From G016756615 sp035556195 (GTDB lineage: Bacteria > Pseudomonadota > Alphaproteobacteria > Rhizobiales > Rhizobiaceae): 64,000 bases of DNA. This document shows positions 44,325 to 53,243 of the stretch, piece by piece (position 1 is the first letter of the stretch; each line of letters begins with the position of its first letter). Under the pieces are notes generated by a model that searched no databases, was not told where the DNA came from, and was given only the letters and a program-made list of their open reading frames with translations. Where the stretch lies: contig DATMFK010000063.1 of NCBI GenBank assembly GCA_035556195.1, forward strand, positions 1 through 64,000, in the 5' to 3' direction. A program made the translations under genes and the position numbers.

Positions 44325-45032
44325 TCAGGCGAACTTTCTTTCCCGCCGGTTCCCCAGCGGATGATAGGATTGGACGGTGAAGGGCGCTCCGGCCTCCGGC
44401 TCTACGAACAGGGCGAGCCCATCGACGGCGACGGGCTTGTCGAGGAAGGGCGCGAAGAAGGCCTCGATCGCAGCGCGCAGGCGCGGCGCTTCGGCCTCGG
44501 CGGCGCGTCCGGACAGCGTCATGTGGAAACGGAACGCCTCGAAGACATAGGGATAGCCCCACTGGCAGAGATTGCGGAACTGGCCAGGAAGCAGCGCATC
44601 CGGATTGCGCCTCTCGATCTCGGTTTCCGTGAGCGGAGCTCGGAAACGATCGAACGCGACCACGACCTCGTCCGCAAGGCGGTTGAGGTCCGGCAGTTTC
44701 TCCGCCGGCACCAGCGCGAAGAACCCGTCAAGCTGCTTGACGGCGAGACGCGGAATGATCACCGGAGCCATGCCGGCCGCCCATGTTTCCATCGCCTTGG
44801 AAAGCGTCGCTTCGCTCTCGCCGTCGGCAAGGCGGAAAGGCGCCTTGAGCGTGGCATGGAAGCCGTAGCGCCGTGCCGCCGCCGTGTGGAATGCGACCTC
44901 CGCCGGCGTGAGATCGCCGACCGCCGGCGCCGGCGAGGTGCCGCCGGTGAACGGATCGCGTCCCAGCCAGTTGGCCGCGGTCCGTGTCAGCGGGTCGGTC
45001 TGGGCGGGCGTGAAATAGATGGCATAACGCAT
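44325..45032 (-). CDS. DUF1045 phosphonate-metabolism protein, 2H-phosphoesterase-like
   Basis: The 235-residue protein starts MRYAIYFTPAQTDPL and has two HxT motifs, FHATLK (about 58-63) and FHMTLS (about 168-173), the signature of 2H phosphoesterases, which act on cyclic phosphodiesters. DUF1045 proteins occur in C-P lyase operons that lack phnP; phnP, the phosphoribosyl cyclic phosphodiesterase, is absent from this window. It may therefore open the 5-phosphoribosyl 1,2-cyclic phosphate made by PhnJ. That role is inference. Confidence 0.85.
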   Translation of the reverse strand: MRYAIYFTPAQTDPLTRTAANWLGRDPFTGGTSPAPAVGDLTPAEVAFHTAAARRYGFHATLKAPFRLADGESEATLSKAMETWAAGMAPVIIPRLAVKQLDGFFALVPAEKLPDLNRLADEVVVAFDRFRAPLTETEIERRNPDALLPGQFRNLCQWGYPYVFEAFRFHMTLSGRAAEAEAPRLRAAIEAFFAPFLDKPVAVDGLALFVEPEAGAPFTVQSYHPLGNRRERKFA

Positions 45033-45060
45033 GGTTTATCCTCGCGAGCCTCGATGCCAT

Positions 45061-45078
45061 ATGTGATTTACATGACAG
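45061..45078 (-). promoter_or_regulatory. Candidate Pho box upstream of the DUF1045-phnM-phnN operon
   Basis: On the minus strand the 18 bases read CTGTCAT-GTAA-ATCACAT. The first half matches the PhoB heptamer exactly, and the second matches 4 of 7 positions at the correct 11-bp period. It lies about 30 bp upstream of the first gene. Phosphate control is expected for phosphonate genes, but the second half-site is weak. Confidence 0.45.
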
Positions 45079-45261
45079 AATGACGAAGCCGCGCGTGAGT
45101 TTTCTGTTAACAGAATCGCGGACGCAAGTCATGGCCGGTACAATAGGAGGTTGATGGGATTGTGGCGCCGCTTCAAGCGACGCCCATCAGGTTCTTGCGC
45201 AACGCGTGCCCGGGAAGTGCAGGATTGCCGACACTTGCAACGGGGTGCGAACGTCTCAGCT

Positions 45262-45315
45262 TCCTCATCCTCGGGCCGGCGCCAGGCGAAGCGAAGGCGA
45301 CGTGGCCTGAGGATT
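45262..45315. repeat. Half copy of the palindromic repeat (one hairpin)
   Basis: TCCTCGGGCC pairs with GGCCTGAGGA across about 30 bases. It looks like one hairpin arm of the element seen at 30531-30788. With the copy at 45419-45580 it fills most of the 45033-45614 gap, where I see no gene. Confidence 0.55.
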
Positions 45316-45418
45316 CTCTCCGTCCTTGGCGGCCGGCCGCCCAGCAGAGAAGAACTTTCTGGGTCCGAAACACGTGCCGCTTCAGGAGATTACCATAGTA
45401 GGGTTACCGGGGGTCCTG

Positions 45419-45580
45419 TCACGGAATGGACACTCGGATCACCTCGCTTCGCTCGGGTCCGAGTGTGACGAAGCGATACCAATCGCAAACACTGTCGATT
45501 GGCGCAGCACTTCAAATGCGTTCGTCATACTCGGACCCGAGCCCGAAGGGCGAGGTTGATCCGAGTATCCATCCGTTACC
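45419..45580. repeat. Palindromic intergenic repeat, divergent copy
   Basis: This keeps the layout of 30531-30788 with changed stems. Left hairpin: CACTCGGA (45431-45438) with TCCGAGTG (45458-45465). Central stem: CCAATCG and CGATTGG at 45479-45502. Right hairpin: ATACTCGGA (45527-45535) with TCCGAGTAT (45560-45568). The outer ends GGAATGG and CCATCCGTTAC are still recognisable. Confidence 0.75.
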
Positions 45581-45614
45581 TAGCGGCGGGCCGCGCCTTA
45601 ACAGATAGGCCGGC

Positions 45615-45938
45615 TCAGCCCTCGGCCAGATCGAACACGTGATGGTGGATATGGCCCTCGAACATGTCGAAGAGGCCTTTGGTCGCGTCCCGGCTCTCGT
45701 AGCGGACCGGCGAGTCCAGCGCTGCGGCCAGGGCTTCACGACTGTCATACATGGTGGAAAGCACCATGGGATAGGAAGGCGCGCCCTCGTCGCGCTCGAT
45801 ATTGTAGAGGATGCGCACTTCCCTTATGCCGGGGAAACGCAGCCACATGGGCAGCAGCTTCTCCGTGACATAGGCCTTGAAGGCGGCCTCGCGTCCAGGA
45901 CGGATGGTGCCTTCGAAAAAGGCCTGGCGAACGATCAT
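45615..45938 (-). CDS. Small dimeric alpha/beta-barrel (EthD/ABM-like) protein
   Basis: The protein is 107 aa. The sequence IVRQAFFEGTIRPGREAAF and a C-terminal HIHHHVFDLAEG suggest a ferredoxin-like fold of the dimeric alpha/beta-barrel superfamily, which includes EthD, antibiotic-biosynthesis monooxygenases and NIPSNAP. The histidine cluster HIHHH near the end could bind metal. It is the last gene of the ABC importer/dehydrogenase operon, 15 bp after the dehydrogenase, and probably helps break down the imported compound. Exact activity is unknown. Confidence 0.75.
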   Translation of the reverse strand: MIVRQAFFEGTIRPGREAAFKAYVTEKLLPMWLRFPGIREVRILYNIERDEGAPSYPMVLSTMYDSREALAAALDSPVRYESRDATKGLFDMFEGHIHHHVFDLAEG

Positions 45939-45953
45939 GGCTTGTGCCTCTGG

Positions 45954-46889
45954 TCAGTTGACGGCGGTCGGCGGCGTCTCGCCCGCGAAATAGGCGGCGA
46001 TATTGGCAAGCACGATCTCGCCCATCGTCACCCGGGTCTCCAACGTCGCGCTGCCCTGATGCGGCATGAGCACGGTATTGGGCGCGGTGAAGAACTCCTC
46101 GCGAATGGTCGGCTCGTCGACGAACACGTCGAGGCCGGCACCGGCGATCGTGCCGGTCTCCAGCGCCGCCAGCAGTGCATTTTCGTCGATGACGCTGCCG
46201 CGGGCGACATTGACGAGAAAACCGGTCGGCCCCAAGGCCGCGAGCACCTCGGCGCTCACCATATTCTGGGTGGCGGGATTGGCAGCGATGCAGACGGCGA
46301 GCACGTCGCTGTCCTCGGCCAATCCCACCGGCGTAGCGTGACGCACCCAGCCCGCCTCGACCGGCGAACGGTTCCAGTAGCGCACGGACATGCCGAACGC
46401 CTCGGCACGCCGCGCCAGCGCCTGGCCGATCTGTCCGAGCCCGAGGATGCCGATACGCTTGCCGCCGACCTTGGTACCGAGCGGAAACGGTTCCCGCTTC
46501 GCCCAGCGGCCTTCGCGCACCATGCGGTCGCCTTGGGGGATATGGCGTAGCAGCGCCAGCATCAGGGCCATGGCCATATCCGCGACGTCGTCCGTCAGCA
46601 CGCCGGGCGTGGTGGTGACATGGACGTTGCGAGCTCGGGCAAGCTCGAGATCGACCTTGTCGGTGCCGACGCCATTGATCGCGATGACGCCCAGCGCCGG
46701 AAGTCGATCGAACCACTCCCGCGGAAGGCCCGTTGCGCCGCCGGTCGCGACGGCGCGTATCGACGGCAGCGCCGACTCGATAGCCTGCTTCTCCCCCGCG
46801 TTATAGAGCCGGTGAACGGTGTAGGACTGGTCGAGCCGATCTTCGATGACCTTCATCATCGGTTCGACCAGAAGGATATCGTGCTTCAA
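45954..46889 (-). CDS. D-2-hydroxyacid dehydrogenase (GhrB/hydroxypyruvate reductase-like)
   Basis: The 311-residue protein has the NAD(P)-binding motif GLGQIGQALA and the catalytic residues of D-2-hydroxyacid dehydrogenases in order: Arg in NVARGSVIDE, Glu in FVDEP and His in MPHQGSAT. It reduces a 2-keto acid such as hydroxypyruvate or glyoxylate, or works in reverse. It lies 90 bp downstream of the amino-acid-type ABC ATPase on the same strand, so the substrate may derive from the imported compound. The ATG at 46889 is well placed. Confidence 0.9.
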   Translation of the reverse strand: MKHDILLVEPMMKVIEDRLDQSYTVHRLYNAGEKQAIESALPSIRAVATGGATGLPREWFDRLPALGVIAINGVGTDKVDLELARARNVHVTTTPGVLTDDVADMAMALMLALLRHIPQGDRMVREGRWAKREPFPLGTKVGGKRIGILGLGQIGQALARRAEAFGMSVRYWNRSPVEAGWVRHATPVGLAEDSDVLAVCIAANPATQNMVSAEVLAALGPTGFLVNVARGSVIDENALLAALETGTIAGAGLDVFVDEPTIREEFFTAPNTVLMPHQGSATLETRVTMGEIVLANIAAYFAGETPPTAVN

Positions 46890-46979
46890 CTCGAAACTCC
46901 GTCGGTTTTGATGGGAGCGACATCAAATGCCGGCAGTGGGGAAGGGCCCCCGCTGTCCGGCCGCATCGTGAGGCTCGGC

Positions 46980-47759
46980 CTAGGAAATCTGGCCAAGGAA
47001 ATTCTTGGTCCGCTCGTGCTTGGGATTGTCGAAGAACTCTGACGGCGACGCCATTTCGAGAATCTCGCCGCGATCCATGAAGATCACGCGGTCGGCGACA
47101 CTGCGCGCAAAGCCCATCTCATGGGTGACGCAAAGCATCGTCATGCCTTCGCCGGCGAGATCGATCATGGTGTCCAGCACTTCCTTCACCATCTCGGGAT
47201 CGAGGGCCGAGGTCGGCTCGTCGAACAGCATGATCTTGGGGTTCATGCAGAGCGCGCGGGCGATCGCCACGCGCTGCTGCTGGCCGCCGGAGAGCTGCGC
47301 CGGATATTTGCTCGCCTGTTCGGGGATGCGCACGCGCTCCAGGAACTTGCGAGCGGTCTTCTCTGCCTCCGCGGAGGCAATGCCGCGCACTTTCATGGGC
47401 GCCAGCATGCAGTTCTCGAGAACCGTCATATGCGGGAAGAGGTTGAATTGCTGGAACACCATGCCGGTTTCCTGGCGGACGCGTTCGACATTCTTGCCCC
47501 CGGCGGTGAGGTCCATGCCGTCGACGACGATCCTGCCGCGCTGGACGGTCTCCAGCTGATTGATGCAGCGGATGAGCGTCGACTTTCCCGAGCCGGAGGG
47601 TCCGCAAATGACGATGCGTTCTCCCCGGGCAACGGTCAGCTCTATGTCCTTCAGGACGTGGAAGTCGCCATACCATTTGTTGACGCCTTCCATCAGCACG
47701 GCAGGACCGGAAGCTCCCCGCAATTCGCCTGCCGGTGTCTTTTCCATCAGCTCAGTCAT
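46980..47759 (-). CDS. Polar amino-acid-type ABC transporter ATP-binding protein
   Basis: The 259-residue ATPase has Walker A GPSGSGKST, Q-loop FQQFNLFPHMTVLEN, signature LSGGQQQRVAIARAL and Walker B IMLFDEPTSALDPE. These match the GlnQ/HisP class. It powers the importer formed with the two permeases and binding protein upstream. The N-terminus carries about 20 extra residues before the ATPase fold. It is fourth in the operon that begins at 49976. Confidence 0.94.
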   Translation of the reverse strand: MTELMEKTPAGELRGASGPAVLMEGVNKWYGDFHVLKDIELTVARGERIVICGPSGSGKSTLIRCINQLETVQRGRIVVDGMDLTAGGKNVERVRQETGMVFQQFNLFPHMTVLENCMLAPMKVRGIASAEAEKTARKFLERVRIPEQASKYPAQLSGGQQQRVAIARALCMNPKIMLFDEPTSALDPEMVKEVLDTMIDLAGEGMTMLCVTHEMGFARSVADRVIFMDRGEILEMASPSEFFDNPKHERTKNFLGQIS

Positions 47760-47792
47760 GACGGGGAGCTCCGTTCTTGTTGATCGTCTTGC

Positions 47793-48593
47793 TTACTGCG
47801 CCTTGCCGACGAAGTCCGGCAGCGGCGAGCCGAGCCACTTCTCGTGGATGGCATTGAGCTGGCCGTCGGACTTCACCTTGTCGATGAACTGGTTGACGAA
47901 GGTGAGCAGCTCGGTCGATCCCTTGCGGACCGCGATGCCCTGCACCTGTTCGCTGAGCGAAAGCTTCTGGCTGAAGCGGCCGGGGGCAGCCTTTTCGATC
48001 TGTCCCGCGACGACATTGGAGACGCCGATCAGCTCGACCTGGCCGGAAAGCAGTGCCTGGACGGCGCTCGCATCGTCATCGAAACGCTGGATCTTCGCAT
48101 CCTGCGGAGCGATCTTGGTGACGGCGGTGTCCTGCGTGCTGGCGCGGGCGACGCCGATCGTCTTGCCGGAAAGGTCCTCCGGCTTGCTTACGGCAACATC
48201 CTCCGCGCCGAAGATGCCGATCGAGATGCCGGCGTAGGGCTGCGAGAAATCGACATTCTTGGCGCGTTCCTCGGTGATGCCGAGCGAGGCGACCAAGAGG
48301 TCGACCTGATTGCTCTGCAGGTAAGGGATGCGGTTCGGACCGGTGACCGGCACGATCTGAAGCTCGACGCCGAGTTCCTTGGCGAGCAGCTTGGCAACGT
48401 CCGCGTCATAGCCGTCCGGCTGGTTGCTGTCGTTCATGATCCCGAAAGGCGGGAAGTCGACCAGCATGCCGATCTTCACCGTTCCGGCGGATTTGATGGA
48501 TTCGACGGTCTGCGCCGCGGCCGGAGCGGCAATCATGCCCGCCATCAGCCCAGCACCGACGAGAGCCATTGCCATGCGTCTTGTTATGTTCAT
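47793..48593 (-). CDS. Polar amino-acid-type ABC transporter substrate-binding protein
   Basis: The product has 266 aa with a signal peptide MNITRRMAMALVGAGLMAG cleaved near AAAQ. The mature part is a type-II periplasmic binding protein of SBP_bac_3 type, with GTVKIGMLVDFPPFGI at the start and VDLLVASLGITEERAKNVDF in the middle. Ligand-binding Asp and Arg are at the usual places. The true ligand is not clear; context with a hydroxyacid dehydrogenase suggests an opine-, amino-acid- or hydroxyacid-like compound. ATG 48593 was chosen over a longer open frame because it gives the signal peptide. Confidence 0.92.
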   Translation of the reverse strand: MNITRRMAMALVGAGLMAGMIAAPAAAQTVESIKSAGTVKIGMLVDFPPFGIMNDSNQPDGYDADVAKLLAKELGVELQIVPVTGPNRIPYLQSNQVDLLVASLGITEERAKNVDFSQPYAGISIGIFGAEDVAVSKPEDLSGKTIGVARASTQDTAVTKIAPQDAKIQRFDDDASAVQALLSGQVELIGVSNVVAGQIEKAAPGRFSQKLSLSEQVQGIAVRKGSTELLTFVNQFIDKVKSDGQLNAIHEKWLGSPLPDFVGKAQ

Positions 48594-48640
48594 CTTTCCT
48601 GTCCTCGGGTTGCGCCGGTTCCTCCCGGCAAGGGATCCCG

Positions 48641-49297
48641 TCAACGTGCCGTCGCGCGGGAAAACTTGAGCTCCATGCGGCTTGCGAGCACCGAAAGGGG
48701 CCAACACAGAACGAAATAGACGGCGGCCACGGTTCCAAAGACCAGGAACGGGCTAAAGGTGGCATTGTTGATGATCTGGCCCTGGCGCGTCAGTTCGGTG
48801 AAACCGATGATGGCCGCGAGCGAAGTGCCCTTGATGAGCTGCACGAGAAACCCGACCGTCGGAGCGACGGCGATGCGGGCCGCCTGCGGCAGGATGACGT
48901 GGCGCATGCGGCGATAATAGCCGAGGCCGAGCGCGGTCGCCGCTTCGCGCTGTCCCGGCGGTATCGCCTCGATGCAGCCGCGCCAGATCTCGCCCAGGAA
49001 GGCGCTGGCATGAAGGGTCAACGCCACGGCTGCCGCGAGCCACGGGTTGATGGCGAACCCGAAAATGTTCATCCCGAAGAAGACCAGGAAGAGCTGCATG
49101 AGCAGCGGCGTTCCCTGGAACAGCCGGATGAAGCCGATGGCCAGAAGGCGCGGCAACCGGGCATCGGAGACACGGGCCAGCGCGATCAGCAGCCCGCCGA
49201 CGCCGCCGCCGGCAAAGGCGATCGCCGACAGCGCGATGGTCCACTGCGCCGCCATGACGATGATGAAGAACTCGTTCCAGCCAAAGGACCTGATCAT
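48641..49297 (-). CDS. Polar amino-acid-type ABC transporter permease
   Basis: This 218-residue HisM/GlnP-type permease has about five membrane segments. The EAA loop reads EAATALGLGYYRRMRHVILPQA, the contact to the ATPase. It pairs with the second permease 10 bp upstream to form a heterodimeric channel. Confidence 0.93.
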   Translation of the reverse strand: MIRSFGWNEFFIIVMAAQWTIALSAIAFAGGGVGGLLIALARVSDARLPRLLAIGFIRLFQGTPLLMQLFLVFFGMNIFGFAINPWLAAAVALTLHASAFLGEIWRGCIEAIPPGQREAATALGLGYYRRMRHVILPQAARIAVAPTVGFLVQLIKGTSLAAIIGFTELTRQGQIINNATFSPFLVFGTVAAVYFVLCWPLSVLASRMELKFSRATAR

Positions 49298-49307
49298 GGA
49301 CGGGCTC

Positions 49308-49976
49308 CTATCGGCTCAACGGATATTTGAACGCCATCCTCTCGATGGCGGAAAAGATCGCGGAGAAGCCGACGGACATGGCCAGATACATCAGGGTGAT
49401 GACGATGTAGACCTCGAAGCTGGCGAAGGTCGCGGATTGCAGATTGTTGCCGGCGGCGGCCAGATCGTCGGCTGAGATCGCGGAGACGACGCTCGAGGTG
49501 AGCATCAGATAGATGAACTGGCTGGTAAGCGCGGGATAGACGGTGCGCAGCGCCGGCTTGAGCACGATGTAGCGGAAGGTCTGCAGCTTCGACAGGCCGA
49601 GCGCCGTTCCCGCTTCGATCTGCCCCTTCTGAACGGACTCGATGCCTGCCCGGATGATCTCCGTACCATAGGCGCCGAAATTCACGACCAGCGCCAGAAG
49701 CGCGGCTCCGTTCGGCGACAGGCGAAGGCCGAGCGACGGCAGGCCGAAGAAGATGAAGAATATCTGGACCAGGAAAGGCGTGTTGCGGATGATCTCGATA
49801 TAGGCGTTGATTACCCAGCGCAGCGGCGCCGGACCGGAGGTCTTGCCCCAGGCGCAGACGATCGAAACGATCAGCCCAAGCACCATGGCGGTGCAGGAAA
49901 GCCGGATCGTCAGCCATGCTCCAAAAAGCAACTGATCGAACGCCGCCAGAACCGGCGCAAAGTTGAATTCGTACAA
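49308..49976 (-). CDS. Polar amino-acid-type ABC transporter permease
   Basis: This 222-residue permease is related to the one at 48641-49297, with the EAA loop EAGTALGLSKLQTFRYIVLK and IRNTPFLVQIFFIFFGLP in the first half. It is the first gene of the operon. The operon lies downstream of a LacI-type regulator on the same strand, with a palindrome in the 103-bp gap. Confidence 0.93.
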   Translation of the reverse strand: MYEFNFAPVLAAFDQLLFGAWLTIRLSCTAMVLGLIVSIVCAWGKTSGPAPLRWVINAYIEIIRNTPFLVQIFFIFFGLPSLGLRLSPNGAALLALVVNFGAYGTEIIRAGIESVQKGQIEAGTALGLSKLQTFRYIVLKPALRTVYPALTSQFIYLMLTSSVVSAISADDLAAAGNNLQSATFASFEVYIVITLMYLAMSVGFSAIFSAIERMAFKYPLSR

Positions 49977-50029
49977 CGGGCAGTCCTCCCGACGTGACTA
50001 GTCGCGCTTTCCCTCCACCGAAAGCGGGT

Positions 50030-50043
50030 TTAGATCGATCTAA
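50030..50043. promoter_or_regulatory. 14-bp perfect palindrome, likely LacI-family operator
   Basis: TTAGATCGATCTAA has the even symmetry with a central CG that is typical of LacI-family operators. It lies 54 bp before the first permease and 37 bp after the stop of the LacI-type gene, in the right place to control the ABC operon. Confidence 0.7.
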
Positions 50044-50079
50044 TGCCGAAACCAGTCGAGGTCAATCACGAATCACGGG

Positions 50080-51114
50080 TCATGCCATCACGATGGTCGC
50101 CGGTGCGCAGGACTGGCGCACATGAAGCACGGCCGGACCGACCGACCGTCGTGGCGGCAAGATCGGATCCGATATCCGGTCGAGCAGGAGGCGCGCCGCG
50201 CTTTCGCCAATCGCGACCGGCGCCGTCGATACAGAGGTCAGTCGCGGACGCATCGCCTCGGCATCCGTCACGTCGTCGAAGCCGATCAACGAGAAGTCAC
50301 GGCCGACGGAGCGGCCGCGATCGTAGAGGCCGGCCGCCAGCCCCAGGGCGATGATGTCGTTGAAACAGATGACTGCGGTCGGCTGTCTGGGATGCTCGAA
50401 CAGAAGCCCGGCGGATTCGGCGATCTGCGCCATCTGCAAGGGGACACGCACGATCATGCCGGCGTCGAAGCCCCGCGCCTGCATCGCCAGACGAAAGCCG
50501 TCGACGCGTTCCTGATAGGCGGAATGGACGGGTCCATGGACGGCAAAGGCGATGGTCTTGTGCCCCAGCGAGGCGAGATAATCGACGGCCTGATGCATGC
50601 CCGCCGCATAGTCCACACCGGCATAGTCGAGCTTGTCGGAGACATGGCGCAGGACTTGAACCAGGGGCATTCCCCAGTCGGCCGTCCCTTCCAGGAACGC
50701 CAGCTCCGTGCCTGCGGCGGGACAAAGAATGACGCCGTCGACGCCATGCTCCCGCATCCGCCGCATGAGGATGGCCTGGCGATCAACGAGATCGCCGCTG
50801 TTGGCGAGGATGACAACCAGACCCGCCGCATCGATGACCTCCTCAATCCCTGAGAGAAGTTCGGCGAAAAAGGGATTCTTCAGCGTCGGGACGACGACCC
50901 CCACGGTATGGCTGCGCTCTGCGCGCAGACCCGCGGCGCTCATGTTGTAGACATAGCCCAGTTCCTGCATCGCCTCCTCGACGCGCTGCCGCGTGGCGGC
51001 TCCGACGAGGGGGCTCTTGCGCAGCACCAGAGAGGCGGTCGCTCGGGAAACATTCGCCAGGCGAGCCACATCGAGGAGGGTCGCGCGGTTTTTCTTTCGA
51101 TCGTTGGCAGGCAT
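50080..51114 (-). CDS. LacI-family transcriptional regulator
   Basis: The 344-residue protein has the LacI helix-turn-helix and hinge at the N-terminus (TLLDVARLANVSRATASLVL, about 13-32) and a periplasmic-binding-like effector domain. VGVVVPTLKNPFFAELLSGI marks the start of that domain. It probably represses the downstream amino-acid-type ABC operon through the palindrome at 50030-50043. LacI control of a polar amino-acid-type importer is less common than for sugars and hints that the cargo has sugar or hydroxyacid character. Confidence 0.92.
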   Translation of the reverse strand: MPANDRKKNRATLLDVARLANVSRATASLVLRKSPLVGAATRQRVEEAMQELGYVYNMSAAGLRAERSHTVGVVVPTLKNPFFAELLSGIEEVIDAAGLVVILANSGDLVDRQAILMRRMREHGVDGVILCPAAGTELAFLEGTADWGMPLVQVLRHVSDKLDYAGVDYAAGMHQAVDYLASLGHKTIAFAVHGPVHSAYQERVDGFRLAMQARGFDAGMIVRVPLQMAQIAESAGLLFEHPRQPTAVICFNDIIALGLAAGLYDRGRSVGRDFSLIGFDDVTDAEAMRPRLTSVSTAPVAIGESAARLLLDRISDPILPPRRSVGPAVLHVRQSCAPATIVMA

Positions 51115-51386
51115 GCAGGTCGCTTGTGTCGGTTTGTTGCGGCCGTGTGAATCGCGGATCCGTCAGTTGCTTCGCCGCCGATTATAGGCTTCGAAACCTT
51201 TCGGGAAACTCCATGCGGCCGGGATCACGTGCCGCTGTCGTGGACAGCCGCGGCAGCGGCAATCCTGCCGGGCGCGACAATGCGCCAGCCGCGGCCCATT
51301 TCTGAAATACGCCAGGAGCCTGGTAGGCTTGCGGAATTCGAGAATCGGGACACAGGATCGGTTCCCAATCAACCGGAAGGAGAACA

Positions 51387-51734
51387 ATGATGGCCAAGGG
51401 AAGCTGCCACTGTGGCAATGTCTCATTCGATGTGGAGGGTACTCCCTCCAGCGTCTTCGAATGCAATTGCTCGCACTGCAGCCGCAAGGGTTATCTCTTA
51501 TGGTTCGTGCCACGAGACAAGCTCACGCTGCATACGCCGCGCGAGAACATGGCCATCTACAAATTCAACAAGCATGTCATCGAGCATATGTTTTGCACGA
51601 ATTGCGGCTGCGCACCATTGGCGCTGGGCGTCAACCCGAGCGGCGAGGAGATGGCGTCGATCAATGTCCGCTGCATCGAGGAGATCGACCTCTCCGCGCT
51701 TGAGCGCGTCCCCGTCGATGGGCGCGCCCGCTAG
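51387..51734 (+). CDS. GFA (glutathione-dependent formaldehyde-activating)-family zinc protein
   Basis: The 115-residue protein shows the two zinc sites of the GFA/CENP-V fold: GSCHCGNVSFD, then CNCSHC, and FCTNCGC later. Some members condense formaldehyde with glutathione; most have no tested function. Start ATG 51387 has an excellent ribosome site (GGAAGGAGAACA); ATG 51390 follows. It stands alone between the LacI regulator and the C-P lyase cluster. Confidence 0.92.
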   Translation: MMAKGSCHCGNVSFDVEGTPSSVFECNCSHCSRKGYLLWFVPRDKLTLHTPRENMAIYKFNKHVIEHMFCTNCGCAPLALGVNPSGEEMASINVRCIEEIDLSALERVPVDGRAR

Positions 51735-51831
51735 AGCATTTCTGAAACATTGCGACGCGCGTCAGAACTCTGCTTTGACGTCTCTCTCCCCAAGGCGGTG
51801 CCCACTTTGGGGAGACATGCTTTAGCCGAGA

Positions 51832-52443
51832 CTAACCGTCGTATTTCTCCAGGAAGGCATCGGCCGACAAGCTGCGGAAATCCTCGAGGGCGGCGCGTAG
51901 CCGCTCATGATCCCAGTCCCACCAGGCGAGCGCCTGATAGCGCTCGGCCGTCCGGCGGTCGAAGCGCTCGCGGATCGGTCTTGCCGGAACGCCCCCGACG
52001 ATGGTGTAGGGCGCGACATCCTTCGAGACGACCGCGCCTGCCCCGACCACCGCCCCGTCGCCGACCGTGACGCCGGGGAGGATCGTGGAACCATGGCCGA
52101 GCCAGGTGTCATGGCCGATCGCGACGCGCCGAGCCCGGCGCTCGGCGAAGAATTCGGCCTCGTGCTCCGCGTCGGCCCAATAGTCGGAGGCGCGATAGGT
52201 GAAGTGATGAAGCGTGGCCCGCCAGGTCGGATGGTTGGTGGCGTTCATGCGCACGGAGGCGGCGATGTTGGAGAACTTCCCGATACTCACGCACCAGGCG
52301 GCACAGTCCTGCATCATGTAGGAGTAGTCACCGAGGATCGTCTCCTGGACCCGGCAGCGCTCGGCGATTTCGGTGAAGCGGCCGAGCGTCGACGCCTGCA
52401 CGTCGGCCGTCTCGTGGACCAGCGGTGTTTCCGAGAGCTTCAT
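51832..52443 (-). CDS. Hexapeptide-repeat acetyltransferase of the C-P lyase operon
   Basis: The 203-residue left-handed beta-helix protein has hexapeptide repeats (IGHDTWLGHGSTILPGVTVG, then DGAVVGAGAVVSKDV), as in xenobiotic acetyltransferases. A version with this N-terminus (KLSETPLVHETADVQASTLG) is regularly found at the end of phn operons. It may acetylate aminoalkylphosphonates, a role PhnO plays in enterobacteria. The ATG overlaps the phnL stop (ATGA). The acetyl acceptor is inference. Confidence 0.88.
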   Translation of the reverse strand: MKLSETPLVHETADVQASTLGRFTEIAERCRVQETILGDYSYMMQDCAAWCVSIGKFSNIAASVRMNATNHPTWRATLHHFTYRASDYWADAEHEAEFFAERRARRVAIGHDTWLGHGSTILPGVTVGDGAVVGAGAVVSKDVAPYTIVGGVPARPIRERFDRRTAERYQALAWWDWDHERLRAALEDFRSLSADAFLEKYDG

Positions 52444-53147
52444 GCCGCGACCTTTCCCGGGGCGAACTGCGTCACGTCGATGATGTTGTCGGCGACGGCA
52501 TCGCGGACGTCGGCATCGTGGAAGATGCCGAGCAGGGCGACGCCCTGGGCCTTCTTCTCCTCGATCATGGCGATGACCACCTCGCGATTCCTGGCGTCGA
52601 GCGAAGCTGTCGGCTCGTCGAGCAGGAGGATCGGATGCGAGGTGATGAAGCCGCGGGCGATGTTGACGCGCTGCTGCTCGCCGCCGGAAAAGGTCGCCGG
52701 CGGCAAGCTCCACAAGCGCTCAGGCAGATTGAGCCTGGCCAGGAACGCGCCGGCGCGCTCGCGTGCCTTCTCCTTGGCTTCGCCGCGGGCGACGAGCGGT
52801 TCGGCGACGACATCGAGCGCCGAGACCCGAGGAACGGTGCGCAGGAACTGGCTGACATAGCCGATCGTGTCGCGGCGGACGGCAAGCACAGTCCGGGGGC
52901 TGGCGGTAGCGAGGTCGATCAACTGCCCATCATGGGAAACGATGATCTGGCCCTCGTCCACGGCGTAGTTGCCGTAGACCATTTTCAGGATCGAGCTCTT
53001 GCCGGCGCCGGAGGGGCCGCCGAGCACGGCGCATTCTCCAGCCTTGAGCGCGAAGGCCACACCGGCCACCACCGGCAGCCGAACGCCGTCGCGCAGATGC
53101 ATGGTGAAGCTTTTGGCGAGTTCGGAAACGACGAGCGGCGTGGGCAT
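52440..53147 (-). CDS. phnL: C-P lyase ABC-type subunit PhnL
   Basis: PhnL is an ABC ATPase-like subunit that binds the C-P lyase core with PhnK and is needed for methylphosphonate use. The 235-residue protein has Walker A GPSGAGKSS, the signature FSGGEQQRVNIARGF and Walker B ILLLDEPTAS. Start MPTPLVVSELAK (ATG 53147) was chosen over an upstream in-frame extension that crosses repeat-like DNA containing CTGTCCTGCCGG at about 53179-53190. That spacer (53148-53243) separates phnK from phnL. Confidence 0.94.
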   Translation of the reverse strand: MPTPLVVSELAKSFTMHLRDGVRLPVVAGVAFALKAGECAVLGGPSGAGKSSILKMVYGNYAVDEGQIIVSHDGQLIDLATASPRTVLAVRRDTIGYVSQFLRTVPRVSALDVVAEPLVARGEAKEKARERAGAFLARLNLPERLWSLPPATFSGGEQQRVNIARGFITSHPILLLDEPTASLDARNREVVIAMIEEKKAQGVALLGIFHDADVRDAVADNIIDVTQFAPGKVAA

Positions 53148-53243
53148 TAGCGTTCTTCCCTTGATACTTGGCGCTTCATGTCGCCCCCTCTGTCCTGCCG
53201 GTGCATTGCGAACACGCCCGAAGTCTTGCGTATCCAACATTCG

